From contig NZ_JABJQY010000001.1 in the NCBI RefSeq assembly GCF_013155375.1, forward strand, positions 186,001-250,000: DNA of 64,000 nt, read 5' to 3'. Numbering within the stretch: the first letter of the stretch is position 1; every line of letters starts with the position of its first letter. Below are positions 26,765 through 35,848 of the stretch, in pieces. The stretch is from Nocardioides sp. zg-1308 (GTDB lineage Bacteria > Actinomycetota > Actinomycetes > Propionibacteriales > Nocardioidaceae). A model generated the notes under the pieces. That model saw only the letters and a program-made list of their open reading frames with translations. It ran no database searches and was not told the DNA's origin. Made by a program: the position numbers and the translations under genes.

Positions 26765-27685
26765 GTGCGCAGGCCCACCCTCCCCGGGGAACACGGCGAA
26801 ATGCCCCCTCCAGCGGTGGGTGCCGTGATCGCCGTCTTCCGCCCCGGACCCGAGCTGGCGACCGGTCTGCAGGCCCTCGTCGACCAGGTCGACGCGGTGG
26901 TCGTGGTCGTCGACGAGCACCCCGTGTCGGGCGCGACCAGCGAGCTGCTCGACGCCTGTCGCGCGGCCGGCGCCGAGGTGGTCGAGCACGACGCCAACCG
27001 CGGCATCGGCGCCGCCCTCAACACGGGGGTCGAGAGGCTGCGCACGCTGCGTCCCGGCCTGACCCACGTGCTCACCCTCGACCAGGACTCCGCCGTGCCG
27101 GCGGGCTACATCGCGGCGCTGCTCGCCGCCGCCTCGGCCGCGGACCGCGCCGGCGTCCCGGTCGGCATGGTGGCGCCGGCCAGCGTCGGCTCGATCCTCC
27201 GCCTCCCGCTCCGCCGGCGCGCGCCGCGCCACGGCGTCCGCGTGGGCGGCGAGCCGATCCAGTCCGGGCTGCTGGTGCCGATCGACGTCCTCGAGCGGGT
27301 CGGCGGCTTCGACGAGACGCTGTTCATCGACGGCGTGGACACCGACTTCTGGCTGCGCGCCCTCGACCTCGGCCTCGTGTGCGTCCTCGCGCCCGACACC
27401 CGTCTCGAGCACCGGCTCGGGACGGCGATCACGGTCGGGGAGGACCGCGAGCTGCCGCTGCTCGTGGCCTCGACGTTCCGCTACCACTACCAGTGGCGCA
27501 ACCTCGTGGCGCTCGTGAGCCGCCACGCCCGTCGCCACCCCGTGTGGGCGGTGCGCGCCGTCGTCCGCGCGGTGCGTCACCTCGCGATCGTCACCGCGCT
27601 GGCACCGGGGCGGCTGGCGCGTCTGCGCGAGGCGTACGGCGGCCTGCGAGCCGGCCTGCGCGGCCGGAGCGGGCCGCGGCCATGA
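26765..27685 (+). CDS. Glycosyltransferase family 2, rhamnosyltransferase-like
   Basis: A 306-residue GT2 enzyme. VGAVIAVFRPGPEL, NRGIGAALNTGVE, THVLTLDQDSAVP and LFIDGVDTDFWLRA are the marks of the RfbF/WbbL-like rhamnosyltransferase group, where the DQDS motif is distinctive. The GTG at 26765 follows a -10 box by eight bases; an internal ATG at 26802 would remove 12 poorly conserved residues. Its stop overlaps the acyltransferase ATG (ATGA), which links glycosylation and acylation of the same polymer. dTDP-rhamnose genes are not in the window. Confidence 0.85.
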   Translation: MRRPTLPGEHGEMPPPAVGAVIAVFRPGPELATGLQALVDQVDAVVVVVDEHPVSGATSELLDACRAAGAEVVEHDANRGIGAALNTGVERLRTLRPGLTHVLTLDQDSAVPAGYIAALLAAASAADRAGVPVGMVAPASVGSILRLPLRRRAPRHGVRVGGEPIQSGLLVPIDVLERVGGFDETLFIDGVDTDFWLRALDLGLVCVLAPDTRLEHRLGTAITVGEDRELPLLVASTFRYHYQWRNLVALVSRHARRHPVWAVRAVVRAVRHLAIVTALAPGRLARLREAYGGLRAGLRGRSGPRP

Positions 27686-29808
27686 CCGACCTCCAGGCCC
27701 TCGGCAGGGCGACCTCGACCGAGCGCGTCATCGGCACCGAGATCCGGCGTGACATCCAGGCGCTGCGCGCCGTGGCCGTCACGATGGTCGTCGTCTACCA
27801 CTTCTGGCCCAGCGCGCTGCCCGGCGGCTTCGTCGGGGTGGACGTCTTCTTCGTCATCTCCGGCTACCTCATCACCAGCCACCTGTGGCGCCACCCGCCC
27901 ACCGACGTCCGCGGCTTCACGGAGTTCTGGTCCCGCCGGGTGGTCCGGCTCATCCCGGCCGCCGCTGCCGCGATCCTCGGCACCCTGGCGCTGGTCGTGG
28001 TCACGCTGTCGAGCGCCGAGTGGTCGGCCGCCGTGCGGCACGCCATCGCCTCCATGCTCTACGTCGAGAACTGGCTGCTGATCCACGACGCCACCGACTA
28101 CCTCCGCGCGGACGCTCCCCCGTCGCCGTTCCAGCACTTCTGGTCGCTGTCGGTCGAGGAGCAGTTCTACCTCGTGTGGCCCTTCGTCATCGGGCTGGCC
28201 GTGCTCGCCACCCGCTCCCGGCCCGAGCGCCGGCACCGCGCCATGGTGCTCGTCGTGGGTGCCGCCGTGCTCGCGAGCTTCGCCCACGGCCTGCTGCTCA
28301 CCGGCAGCAACCCCCCGGCGGCCTACTTCGCCAGCCCGGCGCGCATGTGGGAGCTCGCCGTCGGCGGCCTGCTGGCCCTCCTGCACGTGGGCGGAGCCCG
28401 GCGCGGCTCAGACCGCACGCGGGCGACGCTCGCCTGGGCCGGCCTGGGCGGGCTCGCGCTCAGCTGCGTGCTGATCACCGGCACCACGCCGTTCCCGGGC
28501 TGGGCCGCGCTCCTGCCCACGGTGGCGACGCTGGCGCTGCTGCACGCGGGCGACCCCGCCGGGCGCTTCACCCTGCGCCCCGCGATGCACGCGCGCGGCG
28601 TCCAGCTCGTCGGCGACGTGTCCTACGCGGCGTACCTCTGGCACTGGCCGCTCGTGCTCCTCGTCCCGCCCGCCCTCGCCGACGGCGAGGGTGCCCAGCA
28701 GGTCGTCAAGGTCGCCCTCCTTCCCGTCCTCGTGCTGGTGGCCTGGGTGAGCACGGTGCACCTGGAGAACCCCCTGCGCCGGGTGCCCACCGGCGGCTCG
28801 CTGCGTCGTCGCGCCGCGGTCGTGCTCGTGCTGTGCACGGCGCTGGTGCTCGGCTCCGCGCTCGCGGTCCGGGCGGTGGTCGAGCGCCGCAGCGAGGCGG
28901 TCCGCGAGCGGGTCGACGCGCTGACGACGGGCGTCGAGGTGACGCCGTGCGTCGGCGCGGCCGCCCTCGACCCGGGTGCCGACTGCGACCCCGACGCCAC
29001 CCCGATCACCACGCCCGAGTTCGCGCGTGGCGACATCCCGACCACCATCACCGTCGGCGGATGCCTCAACTGGCCGCCCTTCGGCGAGCTGGTCTCGTGC
29101 AGCTTCGGCGACACCGAGGCGCCGACCGAGAAGATCGCGCTCCTGGGCAACTCGCACGCCGGCCACCTGCTCCCGCCGGTCGAGGTGCTCGGCAAGGAGG
29201 AGGGATGGCAGGTCGACTCGTACGTCATCGGCGTGTGCCAGCCGTCGGTGGAGCCCGTACCTCATCCCGCCCCCGTGTCGGGGGTGCCGCCGGAGCAGCT
29301 AAGGGCGGACTGCGAGCGGCTCAACCGTGAGAGCCTCGAGCGGATCACGACCCAGGACTACTCCTTGGTCGTGATGTCCACGCTCGACCACGACCCGGCC
29401 CACGAGGTGGCGGAGGACAACATCTACCGCTCGACGCTGGAGACGATCACCGACGCGGGCGTACCGGTGCTCGTGGTCCGTGACACCCCGGCGTCGATGG
29501 ACCAGGCGCAGGACCCGCCGACCTGCCTGGGGTTGAACGCCGCCGACCCGTCGGTCTGCGACGGGACGCCGCGGGAGTGGATCCGTCAGGACCCCCTCAC
29601 CACGGCCGCCGAGGGCAGCGACTCCCCGCTCGTGCACCGCGTCGACCTCAACGACCACATCTGCACGGACACCAGGTGTCCCGCGATCCTCGGCGGGATC
29701 ATCACCTACGCCGACTTCAACCACCTGTCCGCCACGTTCTCCCGCACGCTGGCGCCCTACCTCGGTCCGGCGATGCTCGCGGCGATGGAGGAGCCCGAGG
29801 AGGGCTGA
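27682..29808 (+). CDS. OafA/YrhL-type acyltransferase with C-terminal SGNH domain
   Basis: A 708-residue membrane enzyme that O-acylates surface sugars. The N-terminal acyltransferase-3 domain has about ten helices and starts with RRDIQALRAVAVTMVVVYHF, then GGFVGVDVFFVISGYLI and FWSLSVEEQFYLVWP. After the last helix (about 385-400) an extracytoplasmic SGNH hydrolase-like domain follows: LLGNSHAGHLLP (catalytic Ser near 490) and DFNHLS (His near 680), with several Cys that may form disulfides. The start ATG overlaps the previous gene. It probably acetylates the polymer made by this island. Confidence 0.93.
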   Translation: MTDLQALGRATSTERVIGTEIRRDIQALRAVAVTMVVVYHFWPSALPGGFVGVDVFFVISGYLITSHLWRHPPTDVRGFTEFWSRRVVRLIPAAAAAILGTLALVVVTLSSAEWSAAVRHAIASMLYVENWLLIHDATDYLRADAPPSPFQHFWSLSVEEQFYLVWPFVIGLAVLATRSRPERRHRAMVLVVGAAVLASFAHGLLLTGSNPPAAYFASPARMWELAVGGLLALLHVGGARRGSDRTRATLAWAGLGGLALSCVLITGTTPFPGWAALLPTVATLALLHAGDPAGRFTLRPAMHARGVQLVGDVSYAAYLWHWPLVLLVPPALADGEGAQQVVKVALLPVLVLVAWVSTVHLENPLRRVPTGGSLRRRAAVVLVLCTALVLGSALAVRAVVERRSEAVRERVDALTTGVEVTPCVGAAALDPGADCDPDATPITTPEFARGDIPTTITVGGCLNWPPFGELVSCSFGDTEAPTEKIALLGNSHAGHLLPPVEVLGKEEGWQVDSYVIGVCQPSVEPVPHPAPVSGVPPEQLRADCERLNRESLERITTQDYSLVVMSTLDHDPAHEVAEDNIYRSTLETITDAGVPVLVVRDTPASMDQAQDPPTCLGLNAADPSVCDGTPREWIRQDPLTTAAEGSDSPLVHRVDLNDHICTDTRCPAILGGIITYADFNHLSATFSRTLAPYLGPAMLAAMEEPEEG

Positions 29809-29824
29809 CGGCGTGCGCGGCGCC

Positions 29825-29830
29825 TATACT
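29825..29830 (+). promoter_or_regulatory. Strong -10 box TATACT
   Basis: TATACT lies 16 bases after the acyltransferase stop, with transcription expected near 29837. It would serve the downstream membrane protein gene with a leader of about 38 bases that contains the GGGGGA ribosome site. No good -35 was identified. Confidence 0.55.
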
Positions 29831-29874
29831 CGCGCGTCGACCACCTGACCTCGACCGTGCGGGGGACCTCACGC

Positions 29875-31233
29875 ATGTTGACCCGGCCCCGCTGGGCGCT
29901 CGCCGCCCTCCTGGCGATCATCGGCGTGTCCTTCGCCTTCGTCGCCGTGCACGTCGAGTCCTACACGCGCCTCAGCCCCATCGACGAGCTCTCGCACCTC
30001 GACTACATGTTCCGCGCACCGGCCGTGCTGGCGCCCGGCGACAAGGTCGAGCAGCAGGCGATGTACGAGCAGGCGTGCCGCGGCGTCGACGCACCGGGCT
30101 TCGACCCGGTGCTGTGCGACCGCGACCACGAGTACGACGCGGACATCTACCAGGAGCACGGCTTCAACACGGCCGCCACCAACACGCCGATCTACTACAC
30201 CGCGACCCGCGCCGTCGCGGAGGTCGTCCGCGCGCTCACCCCGACGGGCAGCCTCTTCGTCGCCGGCCGCCTCGCGAGCGGCATCTGGCTCGCGCTGGGG
30301 CTCGCCCTCGTCTACCTCGCCGGGCGCCGCGCCGGCATCCGGCCCGCCCCGCTGCTGGCGGTGCTCGCCCTGCTCCCGGCCTCACCGGCCATCCTCTACC
30401 CCAGCGCCACCGTCACCCCGGACGCGATGGGCCTGGTGGCCGGCGCCCTGGTGGTCCTCGCCGCCCTCGCCTGGGAGCGTCGACCCGGCCGGGTGCGCAC
30501 CGCGGTCCTGGTCCTGGTGTGCGTGCTCGTGCCGCTCATCAAGCTCACCAACATCGTGGCCGTGGCGGCGCTGGTCTTCTACCTGGCGTTCAACCGCCAC
30601 CGGCAGGCCGCGTCGGAGCGACGGTCCGACGAGGACGCGACGGACGGACCGGACGAGACCCGCCCGATCCCCGCCCGCCAGCGCTGGACGACCGGCGCGG
30701 TCGCGGGTGCCGCAGCCGTCGTCGCGGGCGGCGCCTGGACGGTCATCAGCAACTCGCGCAACCACGCCGACCCAGACGACGTGCCCGACATGGCGGTGCG
30801 CTTCGCCGTCACCGAGTTCCCGTGGAACGGCCTGCTCGACAGCGCGCTCATCATGGCGCAGCCGCTCTCCCAGCCGTGGGTGGGCGTCGGGACGCCGTCC
30901 CTGCTGTTCTTCACCACCACCGTCGTCTCGCTGGTGCTGATCGCTGGGACCGCGGCCGCGGCGTTCTTCTCCACCGGCACGCCGCGCGCGACCGTCGCCG
31001 CCCGCGCGATGCTGGCGGCTGCGGTGCTGGTCGCGCTCGGCCTGGTGACGATGGGCTACGTCACGGCGTCGCAGTACTTCCCCCTGCCGGCGCGCTACGG
31101 GGTGGCGCTCGTGCCGGGGATGGTGCTGGTCACCGCCGGCATGCTGCGCACCCGCTCGTCGGTCGCGATCACCGCCGGGCTGGCCGTCGTCGTCCTCGTG
31201 TTCACCGCGGCCCGCGTCATCGGCCTCCCCTGA
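29875..31233 (+). CDS. GT-C-like polytopic membrane protein
   Basis: A 452-residue protein with about ten membrane segments. After the first helix it has SYTRLSPIDELSHLDYMF, an acidic D-E loop like that of DUF2142/GT-C proteins, and then a large extracytoplasmic loop with AATNTPIYY in the place of the H-P-P motif. This points to a lipid-linked sugar transferase or polymer-modifying protein; the reaction is unknown. The ATG at 29875 has GGGGGA eight bases upstream; GTG at 29857 is an alternative. The second half has a charged cytoplasmic insertion (RRSDEDATDGPDE). Confidence 0.7.
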   Translation: MLTRPRWALAALLAIIGVSFAFVAVHVESYTRLSPIDELSHLDYMFRAPAVLAPGDKVEQQAMYEQACRGVDAPGFDPVLCDRDHEYDADIYQEHGFNTAATNTPIYYTATRAVAEVVRALTPTGSLFVAGRLASGIWLALGLALVYLAGRRAGIRPAPLLAVLALLPASPAILYPSATVTPDAMGLVAGALVVLAALAWERRPGRVRTAVLVLVCVLVPLIKLTNIVAVAALVFYLAFNRHRQAASERRSDEDATDGPDETRPIPARQRWTTGAVAGAAAVVAGGAWTVISNSRNHADPDDVPDMAVRFAVTEFPWNGLLDSALIMAQPLSQPWVGVGTPSLLFFTTTVVSLVLIAGTAAAAFFSTGTPRATVAARAMLAAAVLVALGLVTMGYVTASQYFPLPARYGVALVPGMVLVTAGMLRTRSSVAITAGLAVVVLVFTAARVIGLP

Positions 31234-31256
31234 GCCTGGGCACCCCCGCGGTCAAC

Positions 31257-31268
31257 TACCATCCCCGG
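31257..31268 (+). promoter_or_regulatory. -10 box of the WsaF-like glycosyltransferase gene
   Basis: TACCAT at 31257-31262 ends seven bases before the GTG at 31269, so the mRNA is probably leaderless. The box lies 24 bases after the preceding stop codon. No clear -35 is seen. Confidence 0.45.
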
Positions 31269-33017
31269 GTGAGCGATCAGCCGAAGTCGGACGCCGACCT
31301 CCTGCGGGAGTCGGAGCTCTTCGACGTGGAGTTCTACCTGCGCAAGAACCCCGACGTGCGCACCTCCGGGATCGACCCGGTCCTGCACTACCTGCGCCAG
31401 GGCGCCCGCGACGGGCGCGACCCGTCGAAGGCCTTCTCCACCAACGCCTACCTGCGCCGCAACGACGACGTGGGCCAGATGAACCCGCTCGTGCACTACC
31501 TCCGCGTGGGCAAGCCCGCCGGGCGCGCGCTCAACCCCCTCGAGGACGACCTCCGCCTGGTCCGCGAGTCCGGGTTCTTCGACGAGGACTACTACCGCCA
31601 CTTCAAGCCCGACCTGCCCGCCGAGCGCGACGCCGTACGCCACTACCTCCGCTTCGGCCGTCGCGACGGGCTCGACCCGAGCGAGAAGTTCTCGACCTCC
31701 GGCTACCTCCGGCAGAACCCGGACGTCGCGAGGACGACGTGGAACCCGCTCGTCCACTACCTCCGGCACGGCCGCACCGAGGGGCGCATCGCCCCCCGCG
31801 GCGCGCTGCGCGAGCCCTACTTCGACGCGCTCTACGCCGACCGCTGGGCGCAGATCGCCCCGATGCCCGTCACCAAGGTGGCGGGGGGGTCGCACCGCAT
31901 CACCATCGTCACCGACAGCGTGGCGCCGCACAGCCTCTTCGGCGGCGTCGGCACCGCCATCATCCTCGGGGTCGAGATCGCCAACCGCCTCGGCGCGAGC
32001 CTGCGGCTGGTCACCCGCACCGACGCGCCCGACGGGCAGGTGATCTCCCTGCTGCAGGAGGCGACCGGAATCCGGCTGGAGGGCGTCCTCGAGCTCGACC
32101 AGGTGTCCACCGACGGCACGCAGCGCCTGCAGTTCACCGACCGCGACATCGTCATGACCACGTCGTGGTGGACCACCCGCTCGGTGCTCGACAGCGACGT
32201 CCCCCGCGAGCAGGTCCTCTACCTGCTGCAGGAGGACGAGCGGATGTTCTACGCCTTCGGCGACGAGCGCCTGCTGTGCAGCGAGACGCTGGCCGAGCCC
32301 GACCTGGCCGTCGTCGTCAACACCTCGCGCCTGCTGAGCCACCTCGTCGCGGACGGGCTCCCCCACCTGCGCGAGCAGGCCGTCGCGCTCGAGCCGGCGT
32401 TCCCCGGCGAGGTGGCGACCACCCCCGCCGGCTCCGGCGACGGTCGGCGCAACTTCTTCTTCTACTCACGCCCGCACAACGCCCGGAACCTGTTCTGGCG
32501 GGGCGGGCAGGTCATCGCGCGCGCGGTGGAGTCGCGGCTGCTCGACCCCGACGAGTGGCGCTTCCACTTCGTGGGCCGCGGGACGCCCGACCTCACGCTG
32601 CCGCGCGACGTCCAGGTCGAGGTCGTCGAGGGCCTCAGCTGGACCGACTACCAGGCCTTCGTGCGGACGATGGACGCGGCGCTGGTGCTCATGGACACCC
32701 CCCACCCCTCCTACCCGCCGTACGACCTCGCATCGGTGGGTGCGGCCGTGCTGACCAACTCCCACGGCATCAAGACCGACCTGTCCGACATCTCCGACAA
32801 CATCATCGTGGCCCCGTCCACCGTCGACGGTCTGCTGGCCGGGCTCGAGCGGCTGGTCGCGCTGGCCCGTGACCCGCAGCAGCGGGCGGCCAACGTCGCC
32901 GCCGACCACATCGGTCGCGACTGGGCCGCCGCGACGGCGCCCGTCGTCGACTGGGTGGTCGACCGGTTCGGTGCCGTGGTCGGCCCGCGGCAGGACGACG
33001 GTCTCCATGTTCTCTGA
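31269..33017 (+). CDS. WsaF-like rhamnosyltransferase with four N-terminal repeats
   Basis: A 582-residue protein in two parts. Residues 1-180 hold four degenerate repeats of the type FYLRKNPDV...DPVLHYLRQGARDGR, also ending as LVHYLRVGKPAGR and LVHYLRHGRTEGR. From about 200 a GT-B enzyme follows that resembles WsaF of Geobacillus: SLFGGVGTAIILGVEIA, MTTSWWTTR, YLLQEDERMFYAFG and FFYSRPHNARNLFWRGG. WsaF polymerises rhamnan of an S-layer glycan, so a rhamnan-like chain is plausible. The repeats may bind glycan or partner proteins. The next GT gene overlaps by 11 bases. Confidence 0.8.
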   Translation: MSDQPKSDADLLRESELFDVEFYLRKNPDVRTSGIDPVLHYLRQGARDGRDPSKAFSTNAYLRRNDDVGQMNPLVHYLRVGKPAGRALNPLEDDLRLVRESGFFDEDYYRHFKPDLPAERDAVRHYLRFGRRDGLDPSEKFSTSGYLRQNPDVARTTWNPLVHYLRHGRTEGRIAPRGALREPYFDALYADRWAQIAPMPVTKVAGGSHRITIVTDSVAPHSLFGGVGTAIILGVEIANRLGASLRLVTRTDAPDGQVISLLQEATGIRLEGVLELDQVSTDGTQRLQFTDRDIVMTTSWWTTRSVLDSDVPREQVLYLLQEDERMFYAFGDERLLCSETLAEPDLAVVVNTSRLLSHLVADGLPHLREQAVALEPAFPGEVATTPAGSGDGRRNFFFYSRPHNARNLFWRGGQVIARAVESRLLDPDEWRFHFVGRGTPDLTLPRDVQVEVVEGLSWTDYQAFVRTMDAALVLMDTPHPSYPPYDLASVGAAVLTNSHGIKTDLSDISDNIIVAPSTVDGLLAGLERLVALARDPQQRAANVAADHIGRDWAAATAPVVDWVVDRFGAVVGPRQDDGLHVL

Positions 33018-34197
33018 CCTGCCCGAGGCCCCGACCGACGTGGCGGACCTCTGGGACTCGTCGATGGCCGAGCGGGTCGGCACCATGCTCGACGGCGAGC
33101 GCCGCGTCGCCTTCGTCTACCGCACGCCCGACACCAGCACGTTCCGCTACCGCGTCTCCAACGTCGTCGACGCCCTCAACCACGACCCCGGCGGCACGGT
33201 CCGCGCGGGCTGGTTCTGCGACGACGAGCTGCGGGCGCTCACCCGCCTGGTGCCGCAGCTCGACCTCGTGGTCGTCGCGCGCTACCCCTACGGAGCGGCC
33301 CTGCGCGAGCTCATCCAGCGCGCCGAGAAGCACGGCGTGCCCCTCGTCTTCGACTGCGACGACCTGGTCTTCGACGTCCGGTTCGCCGAGCTCGTCATGT
33401 CGTCGCTCGGCAAGGACCAGGACGTCAACGCCGAGTGGGACGTGTGGTTCGCCTACATGGGCCGGCTCAACGCGTCCCTCCGCGCGTGCCGCGGCGCGCT
33501 GACCACCAACGGCACCCTGGCCGACCAGCTCTCGGCGTTCGTCGACGACGAGGTCTCGATCGTGCCCAACGTGATGAACCGCGAGCAGCAGGCCTACTCC
33601 CGCGCCATCCTCGAGCACAAGCTCGCGTCCGGCTGGAAGCGCTCGGGCCCGGTGACGATCGGCTACTTCAGCGGCACCCCGTCGCACGTGCGGGACTTCT
33701 CGGTCGCCAGCGGGGCCCTCGCCCGGCTCCTCGACCGCGACTCCGACGTCGCCGTCCGCATCGTCGGCTACCTCGACGACCTGGCCGAGCTCGAGCGCCA
33801 CCGCGACCGCGTCGAGTTCCTCCCGTTCATGCACTACGTCGCGCTGCAGCGCGCGATCGGCGAGGTCGAGGTCAACATCGCCCCGCTCCAGCACACGCCG
33901 TTCAACATCTGCAAGTCCGACCTCAAGTACTTCGAGGCCGCGGCGGTGGGCACGTGGACGGTCGCCTCGCACACCCCGTCCCTCGACGACGCCATCCACG
34001 ACGGCACCACCGGCCGGCTCGCCAAGGCGCACGAGTGGGACGCGGCCCTCGCCGAGGCGGTGGACCTGGCGCGCGACACCGGCCGCTACGCCGAGCTGGG
34101 TGCCGCCGCCGCGCACGCCGCCCACGAGCGGTGGTCGTGGGACTCGGTGACCGAGCCGTTCCACCGGGCGCTCGCGCCCTACGTCTCCGCTCGGTGA
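33007..34197 (+). CDS. Glycosyltransferase, GT4-like (GT-B fold)
   Basis: A 396-residue enzyme. The first half contains FVYRTPDTSTFRYRVSNVVDA and FDCDDLVFD; the second half has the group 1 fold with IGYFSGTPSHVRDF, DVAVRIVGYLDD, VNIAPLQHTPFNICKSDLKY and FEAAAVGTWTVAS. The E-x-x-x-x-x-G stretch near the end usually binds the sugar nucleotide. Similar proteins occur next to WsaF-like genes in surface glycan clusters. Its ATG overlaps the previous gene by 11 bases. It converges on the tandem GT2 gene with only four bases between stops and no terminator. Confidence 0.83.
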   Translation: MFSDLPEAPTDVADLWDSSMAERVGTMLDGERRVAFVYRTPDTSTFRYRVSNVVDALNHDPGGTVRAGWFCDDELRALTRLVPQLDLVVVARYPYGAALRELIQRAEKHGVPLVFDCDDLVFDVRFAELVMSSLGKDQDVNAEWDVWFAYMGRLNASLRACRGALTTNGTLADQLSAFVDDEVSIVPNVMNREQQAYSRAILEHKLASGWKRSGPVTIGYFSGTPSHVRDFSVASGALARLLDRDSDVAVRIVGYLDDLAELERHRDRVEFLPFMHYVALQRAIGEVEVNIAPLQHTPFNICKSDLKYFEAAAVGTWTVASHTPSLDDAIHDGTTGRLAKAHEWDAALAEAVDLARDTGRYAELGAAAAHAAHERWSWDSVTEPFHRALAPYVSAR

Positions 34198-34201
34198 CCC
34201 G

Positions 34202-35848
34202 CTAGCCGGAGCTCGTGCCGGACCGCTCGAAGAGGTCGTCGGGCAGCTGCTGGACGCGCCTGAGGTTGGGCATCGCCACGGCGCGGGGCGTGAACGCGTC
34301 CTCGTCGGGCACCCCCCAGCGGGACACGACGGCCAGCCGCTCCCACTCGTGCACGCGGGACTCCCGCGTGCGCGACTCGTAGTGGTAGAGCTCGCAGGTG
34401 GCGACGAAGACCGTACGCCGCCCGCTCGCGGCGACCTTGTAGCAGAGGTCCACGTCGTTGAAGTTGCCCGGCAGCGCCTCGGAGAACCCGCCGACCTCGA
34501 AGAACACGTCACGGCGCATCGCGGCACAGGCGGCCGTCACGCCGGTGACCTCGCGGTTGACCACGAGCTCGCCGAACGGCCCGACCTCGTCGCGGGTCCA
34601 GAACTTGAACGGGTGGTGGTAGCCCGCGTTGTAGTAGGCGTGGCCGGCGTGCTGCACGGTCTGGTCGCTGAAGTAGAGCTTGGCGCCGGTGAGCCCCACG
34701 TCCTCCTCGTCGAGCGGGGCGACCAGCTGCTCGAGCCACCGCGGCGAGATCACCTCGACGTCGTCGTTGAGGAAGACCAGGCGCTCGCCGCTGGCGTGGC
34801 AGACCCCCACGTTGATCTTCTCGCTGAAGTTGAACGGCCGGTCGAAGGGCACGTCGACGAGCCGGTCACCGGCGACGGCGCGGAGCTCGTCGAGCACGCC
34901 CGGAGGCGTGTGGGAGTCGTGGACCACCACGACCTCGACGTCCGCGTGCTCGGTGTGCTCGAGGAGCGAGCGCACGGCGTCGACCACGAGCACCCGGCGC
35001 ACCCCCCGCACGATCGAGGACTGGCCGGCCGTGGGGATGACGACCGAGACCCGCACGTCCGGCGACAGCCGGCGGTCGACGACGTAGCGTCCCGGCTCGG
35101 CGCCGGGGCCGGCGACCGCGTCGATGCCGAGGCGGTCGAGATGCTCCTGCACCGCGCGGATGCCGGCGGTCTCAGCGTAGGGCTTGGCCTCGATGTCGAC
35201 GGCGGTGGATCCCTCGACCGCCCGCCAGTGGTAGAGCACCTCCGGCACGTGGACGACCCGCCGGGCCCGCTCGGTCACGCGCAGCACGAGGTCGTGGTCC
35301 TGCGAGCCCTCGAAGCCCTCCCGGAAGCCGCCGACCTCGCGGACCAGGCTGGTGCGGAGGACGGAGAGGTGGGAGGTGTACATCTGGCCGCGCAGCCGCT
35401 CCGGGGACCAGTCGGGCTTGTGGAACGCGCCGTACGTCGTGCCGTCGGCACCGACCTTGTCCTCGTCGGTGTAGAGGTAGTCCACGTCGTCGTGGCGGTC
35501 GATCGCGTTGACCACCTGCGTGAGGGCGTGCGGCACCAGCAGGTCGTCGTGGTCGAGCAGGGCGATGAACTCGCCGGCCGCGGCGGCCACGCCGTCGTTG
35601 GAGGCCGCCACGATGTGGCCGTTGACGTCGCGCTCGACCAGCGTGATGCGCGGGTCGCGCTGGGCGTACTGGGCGATGACGATCGGCACCGCGGCGTTCG
35701 ACGAGAAGTCGTCGACCATGATCAGCTCCCAGTCCTCGAAGTCCTGGGCGATCACCGACTCGATGCACTCCTTGAGCACGTCGACGGGCGGGTCGTAGAC
35801 GGGTGTGACGATGGAGAAGCGCGGGGTCGCGCTGCGCCGGGGGCTCAC
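34202..35848 (-). CDS. Glycosyltransferase with two tandem GT2 domains
   Basis: A 548-residue protein. The first GT2 domain (about 10-240) has RFSIVTPVYDPP, MVDDFSSN, ALLDHDDLLVP and GFEGSQDHDLVLRV. The second (about 265-520) has VSVVIPTAG, VVVVHDSHTPP, LVFLNDDVEVISP and FNDVDLCYKV. Both carry the acidic motifs, so both may be active. Such bifunctional enzymes add two sugars in turn or polymerise a disaccharide. GTG at 35848 overlaps the coiled-coil gene (GTGA), and the two are transcribed together from about 36250. Confidence 0.9.
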   Translation of the reverse strand: MSPRRSATPRFSIVTPVYDPPVDVLKECIESVIAQDFEDWELIMVDDFSSNAAVPIVIAQYAQRDPRITLVERDVNGHIVAASNDGVAAAAGEFIALLDHDDLLVPHALTQVVNAIDRHDDVDYLYTDEDKVGADGTTYGAFHKPDWSPERLRGQMYTSHLSVLRTSLVREVGGFREGFEGSQDHDLVLRVTERARRVVHVPEVLYHWRAVEGSTAVDIEAKPYAETAGIRAVQEHLDRLGIDAVAGPGAEPGRYVVDRRLSPDVRVSVVIPTAGQSSIVRGVRRVLVVDAVRSLLEHTEHADVEVVVVHDSHTPPGVLDELRAVAGDRLVDVPFDRPFNFSEKINVGVCHASGERLVFLNDDVEVISPRWLEQLVAPLDEEDVGLTGAKLYFSDQTVQHAGHAYYNAGYHHPFKFWTRDEVGPFGELVVNREVTGVTAACAAMRRDVFFEVGGFSEALPGNFNDVDLCYKVAASGRRTVFVATCELYHYESRTRESRVHEWERLAVVSRWGVPDEDAFTPRAVAMPNLRRVQQLPDDLFERSGTSSG

